NCBI RefSeq assembly: GCF_014842915.1
Contig: NZ_JACYXI010000011.1
Span: forward strand, 124,001-188,000
DNA: 64,000 nt
Reading direction: 5' to 3'
DNA from: Roseibium litorale
GTDB lineage: Bacteria; Pseudomonadota; Alphaproteobacteria; Rhizobiales; Stappiaceae
Part shown: in pieces, positions 28,223 to 36,796 of the stretch
Numbering within the stretch: the stretch's first letter is position 1
How the letters are laid out: every line of letters begins with the position of its first letter
Notes under the pieces: generated by a model
Seen by the model: only the letters and a program-made list of their open reading frames with translations
Database searches by the model: none
What the model was told of the DNA's origin: nothing
Program-made: the position numbers and the translations under genes

Positions 28223-28912
28223 TTAGCTGCGGCTAGATCCTGATTTCACATGACCTGCAACAGAGGCGACGAAATCGTTGAACCTTTCGCCTTGTATCAG
28301 GACGTGCTGCCGCAGGGCTTCGGCCGCGCGCTGCGAATCTCCGGCCTTGATGGCTTCGACGATCTGCCCGTGCTCGGAGAGAGAGCCGGAAATCCGGTTG
28401 GGCACGCGCAGCTGCAGGCGGCGGTAGACCTTGAGCCGGTTCTGCAGAAGGAGGGCCTGCTCTTCCAGAAAGCTGTTGTGGCTCGCCTTGTAGATGGCCT
28501 CGTGAAAGGCCTGGTTGGCATGAAAATAAGCGTCTGGATCCCCGTCTGCCTTTGCATGAATGCAGGCCTCATGGGCTTGTTCCAGTCCGGCCAGTTCCTC
28601 CACCCGGATCCGCCGCGCCGCGAGGCGTCCGCACATGGCTTCAAGATCTGCCATGACCTCAAACATCTCGATCAGCCGGGTAATGCCGATTTCCCGCACA
28701 AACGCGCCCCGGCGGGGCCGGATCTCGACAAGTCCTGCTCCTGAGAGCTCAATCAGGGCTTCGCGGATCGGGGTCCGGGACACATTGAAACGCGTCGCCA
28801 GCATGACCTCGTCCAGGCGCGTTCCCGCCGGGTAGGTACCGGTCACGATGTCATTTTCCAGGACTTCGCGCAGGGACTCGGCGCGGCGCATGTGAACTTG
28901 AAGCTCTGTCAT
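28223..28912 (-). CDS. matR: Malonate operon regulator, GntR family (MatR)
   Basis: A 229-residue GntR/FadR-type regulator. It has a winged helix at about 10-75 (LREVLENDIVTGTYPAGTRLDEVMLATRFNVS.. pattern, followed by RTPIREALIELSGAGLVE) and an FCD domain with the EMFEVMADLEAMCGRLAARR helix and AFHEAIYKAS...HGQIVEAIKAGD metal-site helices. It is divergent from matP, with a TTGTATACAA palindrome between. This arrangement and the operator match MatR of Rhizobium leguminosarum, which senses malonate or malonyl-CoA. The naming rests on context. Confidence 0.88.
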   Translation of the reverse strand: MTELQVHMRRAESLREVLENDIVTGTYPAGTRLDEVMLATRFNVSRTPIREALIELSGAGLVEIRPRRGAFVREIGITRLIEMFEVMADLEAMCGRLAARRIRVEELAGLEQAHEACIHAKADGDPDAYFHANQAFHEAIYKASHNSFLEEQALLLQNRLKVYRRLQLRVPNRISGSLSEHGQIVEAIKAGDSQRAAEALRQHVLIQGERFNDFVASVAGHVKSGSSRS

Positions 28913-28938
28913 GGTCTAATCTTATGCAATGAAATTGC

Positions 28939-28953
28939 TCTTGTATACAAAGA
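28939..28953. promoter_or_regulatory. Probable MatR operator
   Basis: TCTTGTATACAAAGA contains the perfect 10-bp palindrome TTGTATACAA (28941-28950). It closely matches the published Rhizobium MatR site as I recall it (TCTTGTA/TACACGA). In that system the site is centred 46.5 bp before the transcript start; the same spacing here would put the start near 28992, with TTGACT (28957-28962) as the -35 box and a poor -10 box, as expected of an activated promoter. It is 27 bp from the matR start, so it could also autoregulate. Confidence 0.75.
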
Positions 28954-29065
28954 TCGTTGACTCGCATGCTTGGCATGTGGTTGCCTGACGCCAGGCGAAC
29001 GAGCGCCGATCCGCGCGATCGCTGTGGCATGGGAACCGCAGTATGCGCAATTGGGAGGAACCACA

Positions 29066-30064
29066 ATGAACTATTTTGCCAAGACCACGCTTGCTCTTGC
29101 AGCCGTACTGGCCGCATCCACTGCAGGTGTCCAGGCCGAAACCGTCTTGAAAGCATCGCATCAGTGGCCGGGCGGCAAGGGGGATGTCCGCGACGAGATG
29201 GTTCAGATCCTGGCCCGGGAGGTGGAAAAGGCCGGTGTTGATCTGAAGATCCAGGTCTATCCGGGGCAGTCCCTGTTCAAGGCGAAGGACCAGTGGGGTG
29301 CCATGACCAAGGGGCAGCTCGACATTGCCGCTTTCCCGCTGGACTATGCCTCAGGCCGTCATCCGGAATTTTCCGCGACCCTGATGCCGGGTCTCGTGCG
29401 CAACCACGAACGAGCCGCACGCCTGAACAATTCGCCCTTCATGGACGACATCAAGAAGATCGTGAACGACGCTGGCGTCGTCGTCATTGCTGATGCCTGG
29501 CTTGCGGGTGCCTTTGCTTCCAAGAAGCAGTGCATCACCAGCCCGGATACGATCAAGGGGCAGGTGACCCGTGCTGCAGGGCCAGCGTTCGAGCAGATGC
29601 TTGTTGGTGCTGGCGGGTCCATCTCTTCGATGGCGTCTTCCGAAATCTACACCGGTCTTCAGACCGGCGTTCTGGATGCCGCCAACACGTCTTCCGGCAG
29701 CTTCGTGTCCTACCGCCTTTATGAACAGACGATCTGTCTGACCAAGCCAGGCGCGAATGCCCTGTGGTTCATGTATGAGCCGATCCTGATGTCGAAGCGC
29801 AGCTGGGACAAGCTCTCCAAGGAACAGCAGGATGCCCTGATGGCTGCCGGCAAGGTGGCGCAGGACTATTTCGCGGGCGAGGCGAAGGGCCTGGACGACA
29901 AGCTCGTTGAGGCTTTCTCCAAGGCCGGTGTCGAAGTGGTTGAAATGTCGGCTGACGACTACAACGCCTGGCTCGCCATCGCCAAGGAGACTTCCTACAA
30001 GAACTTCGCCGAAACCGTTCCGAACGGCCAGGCTCTGATCGATAAGGCTCTTGCTGTCGAATGA
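29066..30064 (+). CDS. matP: Malonate TRAP transporter solute-binding protein
   Basis: A 332-residue periplasmic DctP-type binding protein. The signal peptide MNYFAKTTLALAAVLAAST... ends near VQAE (about residue 24). DctP family features include LKASHQWPGGKGD at the mature N-terminus, GQLDIAAFPLDY, and the RAAGPAFEQMLVGAGG segment around the carboxylate-binding Arg. The start at 29066 has GGGAGGAA seven bases upstream; a longer frame from 28970 overlaps the promoter. It heads the matPQMAB order known in Sinorhizobium meliloti. A stem-loop follows its stop. Confidence 0.93.
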   Translation: MNYFAKTTLALAAVLAASTAGVQAETVLKASHQWPGGKGDVRDEMVQILAREVEKAGVDLKIQVYPGQSLFKAKDQWGAMTKGQLDIAAFPLDYASGRHPEFSATLMPGLVRNHERAARLNNSPFMDDIKKIVNDAGVVVIADAWLAGAFASKKQCITSPDTIKGQVTRAAGPAFEQMLVGAGGSISSMASSEIYTGLQTGVLDAANTSSGSFVSYRLYEQTICLTKPGANALWFMYEPILMSKRSWDKLSKEQQDALMAAGKVAQDYFAGEAKGLDDKLVEAFSKAGVEVVEMSADDYNAWLAIAKETSYKNFAETVPNGQALIDKALAVE

Positions 30065-30079
30065 ATGTTCCGAATTGCG

Positions 30080-30103
30080 GTTCCGGCCCCTATGGGCCGG
30101 AAC
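30080..30103 (+). promoter_or_regulatory. Intercistronic stem-loop between matP and matQ
   Basis: GTTCCGGCCC (30080-30089) and GGGCCGGAAC (30094-30103) form a perfect 10-bp stem with a CTAT loop, 15 bp after the matP stop. The tail is TGATTGTCC with no T-run, so it is more likely an mRNA-stabilising or processing hairpin that favours the binding protein than a full terminator. Confidence 0.7.
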
Positions 30104-30203
30104 TGATTGTCCTGACGAAGACTTTCAGCGCCGCTGCCGCTCTGAAGTGCTGCTCTCGCGGCGCAATCGGGCGGGCAGGTGGTGCGCGTACCGGAACGGC
30201 CCC

Positions 30204-30689
30204 ATGACCGCATATATCCGCTGGGTTTCGACCCTTTCCCGCGCAGCCGCAGTTGTCGCGCTTCTTCTTCTCGCCGCAGCGATTCTGGTCGTGACCCAGA
30301 TGGTCGTGCTGCGCTACTTTCTGAAGGCCTCAACCATCTGGCAGACCGAGTTTGTCATCTACTCGCTTGTGGCCATGACCTTCCTTGCCTCGCCCTATGT
30401 CCTCCTGGAAAAAGGCCACGTGAACGTGGACCTTCTGGAAATGGCTTTTGGCCGGACGGGCCGCCGGGTGATCCGCAGTCTGGCAGGGCTTGCCGGGTTC
30501 GTCTTCTGCGCGCTTCTGGCCTGGTCTGGCTGGGTCTATTTCGAGGAAGCCTGGTCCTATGGCTGGACCACGGAAACGGTCTGGAAGCTGCCGCTCTGGA
30601 TCCCGCTTCTGCCGCTGCCGCTCGGCGTCGGACTCATGACCCTGCAATATATCGCCGAGCTGGCGAAGATCTGGAGGGATGACGTATGA
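30204..30689 (+). CDS. matQ: Malonate TRAP transporter small permease subunit (DctQ type)
   Basis: A 161-residue inner-membrane protein with four hydrophobic segments (about 13-35, 47-65, 84-105, 125-148), the DctQ pattern. The family feature ASTIWQTEFVIYSLVAMTFLASPYVLL lies in the second segment. ATG 30204 is chosen because upstream in-frame starts would add about 50 charged residues before the first helix. Its stop overlaps the matM start (ATGA), indicating coupled translation with the large subunit. Confidence 0.9.
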   Translation: MTAYIRWVSTLSRAAAVVALLLLAAAILVVTQMVVLRYFLKASTIWQTEFVIYSLVAMTFLASPYVLLEKGHVNVDLLEMAFGRTGRRVIRSLAGLAGFVFCALLAWSGWVYFEEAWSYGWTTETVWKLPLWIPLLPLPLGVGLMTLQYIAELAKIWRDDV

Positions 30690-31996
30690 GCCCGCTTGTT
30701 ACTGGCCTGTCGGTCCTCCTCGCGCTTCTGGTCCTGCTTGGCATCGGAACGCCCATCGCCTTTGCTCTTGGTCTCGTCTCCGTTGTGGCGCTCCTGATTG
30801 CAGATGGTGCAGGCAGCCTGTCGATCCTCGGAGAAACATTCTTCAATGGGCTGGCAACGATCGGCCTGGTCTCGATCCCCATGTTCATCCTGATGGGGGC
30901 GGCGGTTGCGTCGTCGCCAGCTGGCAAGGATCTTTACGAGGCGCTCGACCGCTGGCTGAACCGGGTTCCCGGCGGCCTGGTTCTGTCCAACCTCGGCGCT
31001 TGCTCGCTCTTTGCGGCGCTCTCCGGGTCTTCTCCAGCCACATGTGCTGCCATCGGCAAGATGGGCATTCCGGAAATGACCAAGCGCGGCTATCCGAACG
31101 AGATTGCCGCTGGGTCCATTGCCGCAGGTGGAACGCTGGGAATTCTGATCCCGCCGTCCGTAACAATGATCGTCTACGGCATCGCGACGGAGACCTCCAT
31201 CGGACGGCTGTTCCTGGCTGGTATCTTGCCCGGCCTGCTGCTGACCACGCTGTTCATGCTCTGGACGGTCTATGACTGCCGCCGCAAAGGCGTAGGTCTC
31301 ATGGACTTGTCGCGCCGGTTCACCTGGGGTGAGCGCTTCTCGGTTCTGCCGAAGATCCTGCCGTTCCTGGCGATTGTGGTCGGCATTCTCTTCGTGCTTT
31401 ACGGAGGCGTCGCCACCCCGTCGGAAGCGGCTGGTGTTGGCGCGCTCTTCTGTATCGTCCTGGTGGTGATCATCTACCGGATGTGGAGCGTTTCCAAAGT
31501 CACGGCCATGTTCCGCGATACGCTCAAGGAAAGCGTGATGATCATGCTGATCATCGGCGCCTCCGAGCTGTTCTCCTACACGCTCTCGTCCCTCTTCATC
31601 ACGCAGTCGATTGCGGAGTGGATCAGTGCGCTGGACGTGAACCGCTGGGTGCTGATGGCGATCATCAATCTCTTCCTGCTGGTCGCCGGGTTCTTCCTGC
31701 CACCGGTGGCCGTGATCCTGATGACCGCTCCGATCCTTCTGCCGATCATCCTTCAGGCTGGTTTCGACCCTTACTGGTTCGCGGTGATTCTGACGATCAA
31801 CATGGAGATCGGCCTGATCACACCGCCGGTGGGCTTGAACCTCTACGTGATCAACGGAATTGCGCCGAAGATCACATTGGGTGAAATCCTGCGCGGATCG
31901 GTCCCATATGTTCTGTGCATGGTGGCTGCCATAGTCCTGCTCTGCTTCTTTCCGCAGATTGCGACCTGGTTGCCCGAACAGATGATGCGAGGATGA
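30686..31996 (+). CDS. matM: Malonate TRAP transporter large permease subunit (DctM type)
   Basis: A 436-residue inner-membrane protein with about twelve hydrophobic segments, forming the sodium-driven transport channel with MatQ. DctM signatures are visible: VSIPMFILMGAAVASS near residue 72, GSSPATCAAIGKMGIPEM near 115, and GTLGILIPPSVTMIVYG near 150. Its mirror-image repeat, EIGLITPPVGLNLYVING, is near 370. It starts inside the matQ stop and is followed after 4 bp by matA. Confidence 0.94.
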   Translation: MSPLVTGLSVLLALLVLLGIGTPIAFALGLVSVVALLIADGAGSLSILGETFFNGLATIGLVSIPMFILMGAAVASSPAGKDLYEALDRWLNRVPGGLVLSNLGACSLFAALSGSSPATCAAIGKMGIPEMTKRGYPNEIAAGSIAAGGTLGILIPPSVTMIVYGIATETSIGRLFLAGILPGLLLTTLFMLWTVYDCRRKGVGLMDLSRRFTWGERFSVLPKILPFLAIVVGILFVLYGGVATPSEAAGVGALFCIVLVVIIYRMWSVSKVTAMFRDTLKESVMIMLIIGASELFSYTLSSLFITQSIAEWISALDVNRWVLMAIINLFLLVAGFFLPPVAVILMTAPILLPIILQAGFDPYWFAVILTINMEIGLITPPVGLNLYVINGIAPKITLGEILRGSVPYVLCMVAAIVLLCFFPQIATWLPEQMMRG

Positions 31997-32000
31997 CAGC

Positions 32001-33365
32001 ATGAGCACGAGCACGAGTTTCTTCAGCGATCTCCTGACGTCGATAACGGAGCAGGGCCGTGCCCTGCTGGAATCCCGGCTTGGCCGTCCGGGAGAAGTCT
32101 CGCTGGCGGACTTGTGCGAAGCGTTGCTCTCCGGGCGCGGTGAAGCGTCCGGAGTGGCCATCGCCGGTGAAGTTCTGGAGCGTTACCGGTCCGCGAACCG
32201 CGAGCGCAAGCTGGCCTTTTTCGAAACCCTGCGCGACCAGTTCGGCACGGACACGGAGGAGGTCCGGGCCGCTCTGGATGCCCTGAATGCCAATCCGGCC
32301 GATCAGGCGCTTCTGCACCGTCTGCACGAAGTCTCCGAACCCCGGCGGCAGGAACTGATCCGCCGCCTCAACCTGGCCCCGGGCGGCACCCGGGCACTGG
32401 TTGACATGCGCTCCGATCTTCTGTCCATGCAAAGGGATGTGCCGGGACTGTCGGATGTCGACCGGGATTTCGAGCATCTGTTCTCCTCCTGGTTCAATCG
32501 GGGATTTCTCGTCATGCGGCGGATCGACTGGTCAACACCGGCCAACATCCTGGAAAAGATCATCCAGTATGAGGCGGTGCACGAAATCAAGGGCTGGGAT
32601 GATCTGCGCCGCCGTATCAGCCTGGCGGACCGCCGCCTTTATGCCTTCTTCCATCCGGCGCTGGTCGATGATCTGCTGATCTTTGTGGAAGTGGCTCTGA
32701 CCCGGGAGATCCCAGGTGCGATCGGCCCGATCCTGGCTGAGGAACGGGCGGAGATCACCGCGGAAGAGGCGACAACGGCCACCTTCTATTCCATCTCCAA
32801 TTGCCAGAAAGGTTTGCGTGGCATTTCCTTTGGCAATTTCCTGATCAAGCAGGTGGTGGAAGAGCTGCGCCGCGAACTGCCGGGGCTGAAAACCTTCGTC
32901 ACCCTGTCACCGGTTCCCGGATTTGCAAGCTGGCTTCGCGGGGCACTGGAAAGCGGTGATGCGGCCATTCAGGAGCTTATCAGCGCACCCCAAAGAGAGA
33001 CGCTGGCGGCTGGAGGCTGGGCAACGGATGCCGTTGCCGCCAAACCGTTCGAGACGGTTCTGCCGTCGCTCTGCGCTCACTATCTCACCCGGGAAAAGGA
33101 CAGGAAGGGCCGCGCCCTTGATCCGGTCGCCCGGTTTCACATCGGCAACGGCGCCCGTCTGGAACGGGTCAACTGGCTGGGAGATCTTTCGCCCAATGGG
33201 CTCTCCCAGTCTCACGGCATCATGGTGAACTACCTCTATGACCTGAAATTTATCGAGAAGAACCACGAGACTTATGCTGCGACCGGAGCCGTCGCAGCCA
33301 GTTCAACGGTGACCAAGCAAGCCAAGCTGGTACCGGAGTCGAAACCCCTGGTGCCTGCCGCCTGA
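32001..33365 (+). CDS. matA: Malonyl-CoA decarboxylase
   Basis: A 454-residue enzyme that converts malonyl-CoA to acetyl-CoA and CO2. The N-terminal ~150 residues are helical (oligomerisation domain). The C-terminal GNAT-like catalytic domain holds VARFHIGNGARLERVNWLGD (about 374-393), which carries the catalytic His/Ser region of the family, and SQSHGIMVNYLYDL near residue 400. LSPVPGFASWL is another conserved block. There is a GAGGATG-type site before the ATG. It works downstream of MatB in this operon. Confidence 0.95.
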   Translation: MSTSTSFFSDLLTSITEQGRALLESRLGRPGEVSLADLCEALLSGRGEASGVAIAGEVLERYRSANRERKLAFFETLRDQFGTDTEEVRAALDALNANPADQALLHRLHEVSEPRRQELIRRLNLAPGGTRALVDMRSDLLSMQRDVPGLSDVDRDFEHLFSSWFNRGFLVMRRIDWSTPANILEKIIQYEAVHEIKGWDDLRRRISLADRRLYAFFHPALVDDLLIFVEVALTREIPGAIGPILAEERAEITAEEATTATFYSISNCQKGLRGISFGNFLIKQVVEELRRELPGLKTFVTLSPVPGFASWLRGALESGDAAIQELISAPQRETLAAGGWATDAVAAKPFETVLPSLCAHYLTREKDRKGRALDPVARFHIGNGARLERVNWLGDLSPNGLSQSHGIMVNYLYDLKFIEKNHETYAATGAVAASSTVTKQAKLVPESKPLVPAA

Positions 33366-33425
33366 TTTCATGGCCTGCCTCCTCCCTATCCGGCAGGTTG
33401 ATTGATGCCACACAAAGAGACTGTC

Positions 33426-34937
33426 ATGACGAACCATCTTTTCTCAGAAATCCGCAACTGCATGCCGGACCTTGCCCGCCCCTTCCTGGAGACGGCGGAT
33501 GGGGCGGTGCTAAGCTACGGCGATGTGATCGAGACCTCGGGCCGCTACGCAAATGCGCTGGTGGCACTTGGCGTTCAGCCTGGCGACCGGGTTGCTGTCC
33601 AGGTGGAAAAGACCCCGGACGCCCTGATGCTCTATCTGGCAACTGTGCGGGCAGGGGGGATCTTCCTGCCATTGAACACCGCCTACACCCCCGCCGAGAT
33701 CGACTATTTCGTCACGGATGCCGAGCCGAAGGTTTTCGTCTGCGATCCCTCCCGTCAGGCAGCGCTCGCCCCGACGGCAGGCAAGGTTGGCGCAAGCCTT
33801 CAGACGCTGGATGCATCGGGCAAGGGCTCGCTGCGTGATCTGGCCGACGGTGCGTCCGGCGACTTCGCCGATGTGGCCCGCGGCAAGGACGACCTGGCGG
33901 CGATCCTTTACACCTCCGGCACGACGGGCCGGTCCAAGGGCGCGATGCTCAGCCATGAGAATCTGGCCTCCAATGCCCGCACACTGGTCGACTACTGGCG
34001 CTTCACGTCCGATGACGTGCTGCTGCATGCGCTGCCGATCTTCCACACGCATGGCCTGTTCGTTGCGACCAACTGCCTGCTGATGGCCGGCGGCTCCATG
34101 CTGTTCCTGCCGAAGTTCGATCTGGACACGGTGCTGAAGCTCCTGCCGCGCGCCTCCAGCATGATGGGCGTCCCGACCTTCTACACCCGGCTTCTTGGCT
34201 CCGAGGCTTTCACAAAGGACCTCGTTGCGCATATGCGCCTGTTCATTTCCGGGTCCGCGCCCCTGTCCGCCGAGACCCACAAGGAATTCAGCGCCCGCAC
34301 GGGGCATGCGATCCTTGAGCGCTATGGCATGACCGAAACCAACATGAACACCTCGAACCCCTATGATGGCGACCGCCGTCCGGGCACCGTCGGCTACCCG
34401 CTGCCGGGTGTGGAGCTGCGCGTGACTGAGCCGGAAACCGGCAAGGTTCTTGCCCAGGGCGATGTTGGCATCATCGAAGTGCGCGGCCCGAATGTGTTCC
34501 AGGGCTATTGGCGCATGCCGGAAAAGACCGCCGAAGAACTGCGGGCCGATGGTTTCTTCATCACCGGCGATATGGGCCGTGTGGATGCCGATGGTTATGT
34601 CTCCATCGTTGGCCGCTCGAAGGATCTGATTATCACCGGCGGCTTCAACGTTTATCCGGCTGAAGTCGAAGCACTGCTGGACGAGATCGAGGGCGTTGCC
34701 GAAAGCGCCGTGATCGGTGTTCCTCATCCCGACTTTGGCGAAGGTGTTGTGGCCGTTGTCGCGCCGAAGGCAGGCGCTAAGCTCGACACCACGTCGGTGG
34801 CCGCAGCGCTGAAGGACAAGCTCGCCAAGTTCAAGCAGCCCAAGCAGGTGCATGTGGTGGACACCCTGCCGCGCAACACCATGGGCAAGATCCAGAAGAA
34901 CGTCCTTCGGGATCAGTTCAAGGGCGATTTTGCCTGA
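33426..34937 (+). CDS. matB: Malonyl-CoA synthetase
   Basis: A 503-residue acyl-CoA synthetase that activates malonate with ATP and CoA; R. trifolii MatB has almost the same length. The AMP-binding motif YTSGTTGRSKGAM (about 163-175) and the hinge/adenylate motif YGMTETNMN (about 301-309) are present. GFFITGDMGRVD and the catalytic Lys region RNTMGKIQKNVL at the C-terminus complete the family set. The ATG at 33426 is preferred over TTG/ATG 21-24 bases earlier because the product then begins like known MatB proteins. It is the last gene of the malonate operon. Confidence 0.95.
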   Translation: MTNHLFSEIRNCMPDLARPFLETADGAVLSYGDVIETSGRYANALVALGVQPGDRVAVQVEKTPDALMLYLATVRAGGIFLPLNTAYTPAEIDYFVTDAEPKVFVCDPSRQAALAPTAGKVGASLQTLDASGKGSLRDLADGASGDFADVARGKDDLAAILYTSGTTGRSKGAMLSHENLASNARTLVDYWRFTSDDVLLHALPIFHTHGLFVATNCLLMAGGSMLFLPKFDLDTVLKLLPRASSMMGVPTFYTRLLGSEAFTKDLVAHMRLFISGSAPLSAETHKEFSARTGHAILERYGMTETNMNTSNPYDGDRRPGTVGYPLPGVELRVTEPETGKVLAQGDVGIIEVRGPNVFQGYWRMPEKTAEELRADGFFITGDMGRVDADGYVSIVGRSKDLIITGGFNVYPAEVEALLDEIEGVAESAVIGVPHPDFGEGVVAVVAPKAGAKLDTTSVAAALKDKLAKFKQPKQVHVVDTLPRNTMGKIQKNVLRDQFKGDFA

Positions 34938-35179
34938 GGAACGTTTCTTGGGGGGCGGCAAACCTGTCGTCCTCCAATCACTTTGCCCTGGAAGATTGCC
35001 AGCTGTTGAGGCGCTCATCAAACCCGCAACTTCAGCTCGGCCTGCAAACACCGGTGGTGTCATATTTCACAATTGATGATACCGCTATGAAACTGCCCCG
35101 AACACAGCGAATCCGGAAGTCCTGACTTCACCGGAAATTTCCTATCCATGGCCGTTTCGTGCTCCAAGCTGAGGAACCT

Positions 35180-35968
35180 ATGAGCCTGACAATCTGCGTT
35201 CGTGACGCGCATGGCGCGATCAAGAGCAAGTCTATCGACAGCGGCGAAGTCTTCCTGCTTTTCAATTCCGGCTACGAGGAAGGCGACTATCTCTCAATTG
35301 AAACAACCGAGCCGCAGCGGCACATTTTCTTGCAGCTGGATGATACGCTCGCGCCCTGCCTTGTCTTTCTGAAAGGCCATTCGTTCAGGCTGCCAGTTCC
35401 GTTCGGGCTGGACCGCCAGCCCTATTCGCTTCACGCGTTTACCGGCGGGATGTCGAAGCTTTCCGCGCGCTATGCCTATCCTGAAGAAATAGCGGTCAGG
35501 CGCAATCTTGCCCTGAATTCCCATGACTGGGCCGGAAACGAGACGCTCTATCCCCATGCGCATGCCAATGCGGTGACGCGTGGAGAAGCTCAATTCGCCG
35601 CCAGAAACGCAATCGATGGCATCAAGGCCACGTATGGTCACGGCAAATGGCCCTATACGAGCTGGGGGATCGACAAGCGCCCCGACGCGGAAATCACCGT
35701 TGAATTCGGCCGCAAGGTGCTGCTTGACGAGGTGAAACTGTATCTGCGTGCAGATTGGAAACAGGATTCCTGGTGGCGTCAGGTCACTCTCAGTCTGTCC
35801 GATGGAAGCGAACACGTATTCCAGACGGAGCGGACCGGCGAGGTTCAGCCTTTCGCGTTTCTCGCGCGAGAGGTGGAATGGGCAAAGCTTCACAGCCTTA
35901 TAAAGGCGGATGATCCATCCGACTTGCCCGCACTTACTCAGATTGAGCTTTGGGGCAGGGAGATCTGA
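35180..35968 (+). CDS. Hypothetical protein with a carbohydrate-binding-like (F5/8 type C-like) domain
   Basis: A 262-residue protein without signal peptide or membrane segments. I do not recognise a named family. The C-terminal ~150 residues have the feel of a discoidin/F5-8 type C beta-sandwich: RNLALNSHDW, then AARNAIDGIKATYGHGKWPYTSWGIDKRPDAEITVEF, then VLLDEVKLYLRAD and LSLSDGSEHVF. The N-terminal half (about 1-100) is another beta-rich domain containing LFNSGYEEGDYLSIE. ATG 35180 follows GAGGAACCT closely. It stands alone between matB and the nitroreductase gene. It may bind glycans in the cytoplasm or be released by an unknown route. Confidence 0.8.
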   Translation: MSLTICVRDAHGAIKSKSIDSGEVFLLFNSGYEEGDYLSIETTEPQRHIFLQLDDTLAPCLVFLKGHSFRLPVPFGLDRQPYSLHAFTGGMSKLSARYAYPEEIAVRRNLALNSHDWAGNETLYPHAHANAVTRGEAQFAARNAIDGIKATYGHGKWPYTSWGIDKRPDAEITVEFGRKVLLDEVKLYLRADWKQDSWWRQVTLSLSDGSEHVFQTERTGEVQPFAFLAREVEWAKLHSLIKADDPSDLPALTQIELWGREI

Positions 35969-36112
35969 GTTCCGCATCGCATTTTGTTCATAATGACCGA
36001 ACGCTGACTTCGAATTCAAAGAACAATTTTCCTGATATCAGATAGGTGACCTTCTATCGGGCGCATCTGCAAAACGCCGCCCAAGACGGACCTATGTCTC
36101 TGGAGATTATCC

Positions 36113-36733
36113 ATGACTGTTCATACGAAAAATGACTTCAATGTCGCTGATCACCGCACTGCCGATCACCCGGTCGAGCCATTGTTCTTGGGCCGCTGGT
36201 CACCGCGCGCCTTTGATGGCTCTTCAATGCCGGAAACCGATCTGAAGATCATTTTGGAAGCCGCGCGCTGGGCGCCTTCCGCCTTCAATATCCAGCCCTG
36301 GCGCTTTGTCTACGCCTTGCGCGGGGATGAGAACTGGGAGACGCTGGTCAATCTTCTGAACCCGTTCAACCGTGACTGGGCGCAGAATGCTTCGGCTCTG
36401 GTCTATCTCTTCTCCGACACGCTGATCGACGGCAAGGATGGCGCTGAGCCGCGTGCATCTGGCAGCCACTCCTTCGATGCCGGAGCTGCCTGGGGGCAGG
36501 CCGCCTTGCAGGCAACTGCACTCGGCTATCACGCCCATGCGATGGCAGGCATCCTGAAGGATGAGATCAATGCGGCCTTGGGAGTTCCGGAGCGGTTCAA
36601 GCCGGAAGTGGGCTTTGCCATCGGCCGCCGCGGCGATGCCTCAATCCTGGCTGAAGGCCTGAGAGGCCGGGAGCAGCCGAGCCCGCGCAAGCCGCTGTCC
36701 GAAATCGCCTTTTCCGGCAAGTTTGGCGCCTGA
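36113..36733 (+). CDS. Nitroreductase family flavoprotein
   Basis: A 206-residue FMN-dependent oxidoreductase. The N-terminal RWSPRAFDG... (FMN-phosphate-contacting RRS-like segment) is followed by EAARWAPSAFNIQPWRFVYA, typical of the family. Further on, AGAAWGQAALQATALGYHAHAMAG and the C-terminal FAIGRRGD fill out the flavin-binding fold. Such enzymes reduce nitro compounds, quinones or enones with NAD(P)H; the natural substrate is unknown. It ends 61 bp before a convergent cupin gene, with a strong terminator between. Confidence 0.92.
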   Translation: MTVHTKNDFNVADHRTADHPVEPLFLGRWSPRAFDGSSMPETDLKIILEAARWAPSAFNIQPWRFVYALRGDENWETLVNLLNPFNRDWAQNASALVYLFSDTLIDGKDGAEPRASGSHSFDAGAAWGQAALQATALGYHAHAMAGILKDEINAALGVPERFKPEVGFAIGRRGDASILAEGLRGREQPSPRKPLSEIAFSGKFGA

Positions 36734-36761
36734 CCCACAGCTGTTGTCTGACAGTGCCTTT

Positions 36762-36796
36762 CGCCCCGGAGTGTCTAAGCGCTCCGGGGCGTTTTT
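36762..36796 (+). terminator. Rho-independent terminator after the nitroreductase gene
   Basis: CGCCCCGGAG (36762-36771) and CTCCGGGGCG (36782-36791) form a perfect 10-bp stem with a 10-base loop, followed by TTTTT. It is the clearest intrinsic terminator in the window and slightly overlaps the 3' end of the convergent cupin gene. Confidence 0.88.

Noticed and set aside
30557-32161. Open frame of 534 codons on the minus strand over matM
   Set aside because: Extremely polar (Asp, Arg, Gln, His-rich) product as expected from the reverse complement of a membrane protein gene; no family features.
33510-35063. Open frame of 517 codons antisense to matB
   Set aside because: A shadow of the synthetase gene in the complementary codon frame; no motifs or start signals.
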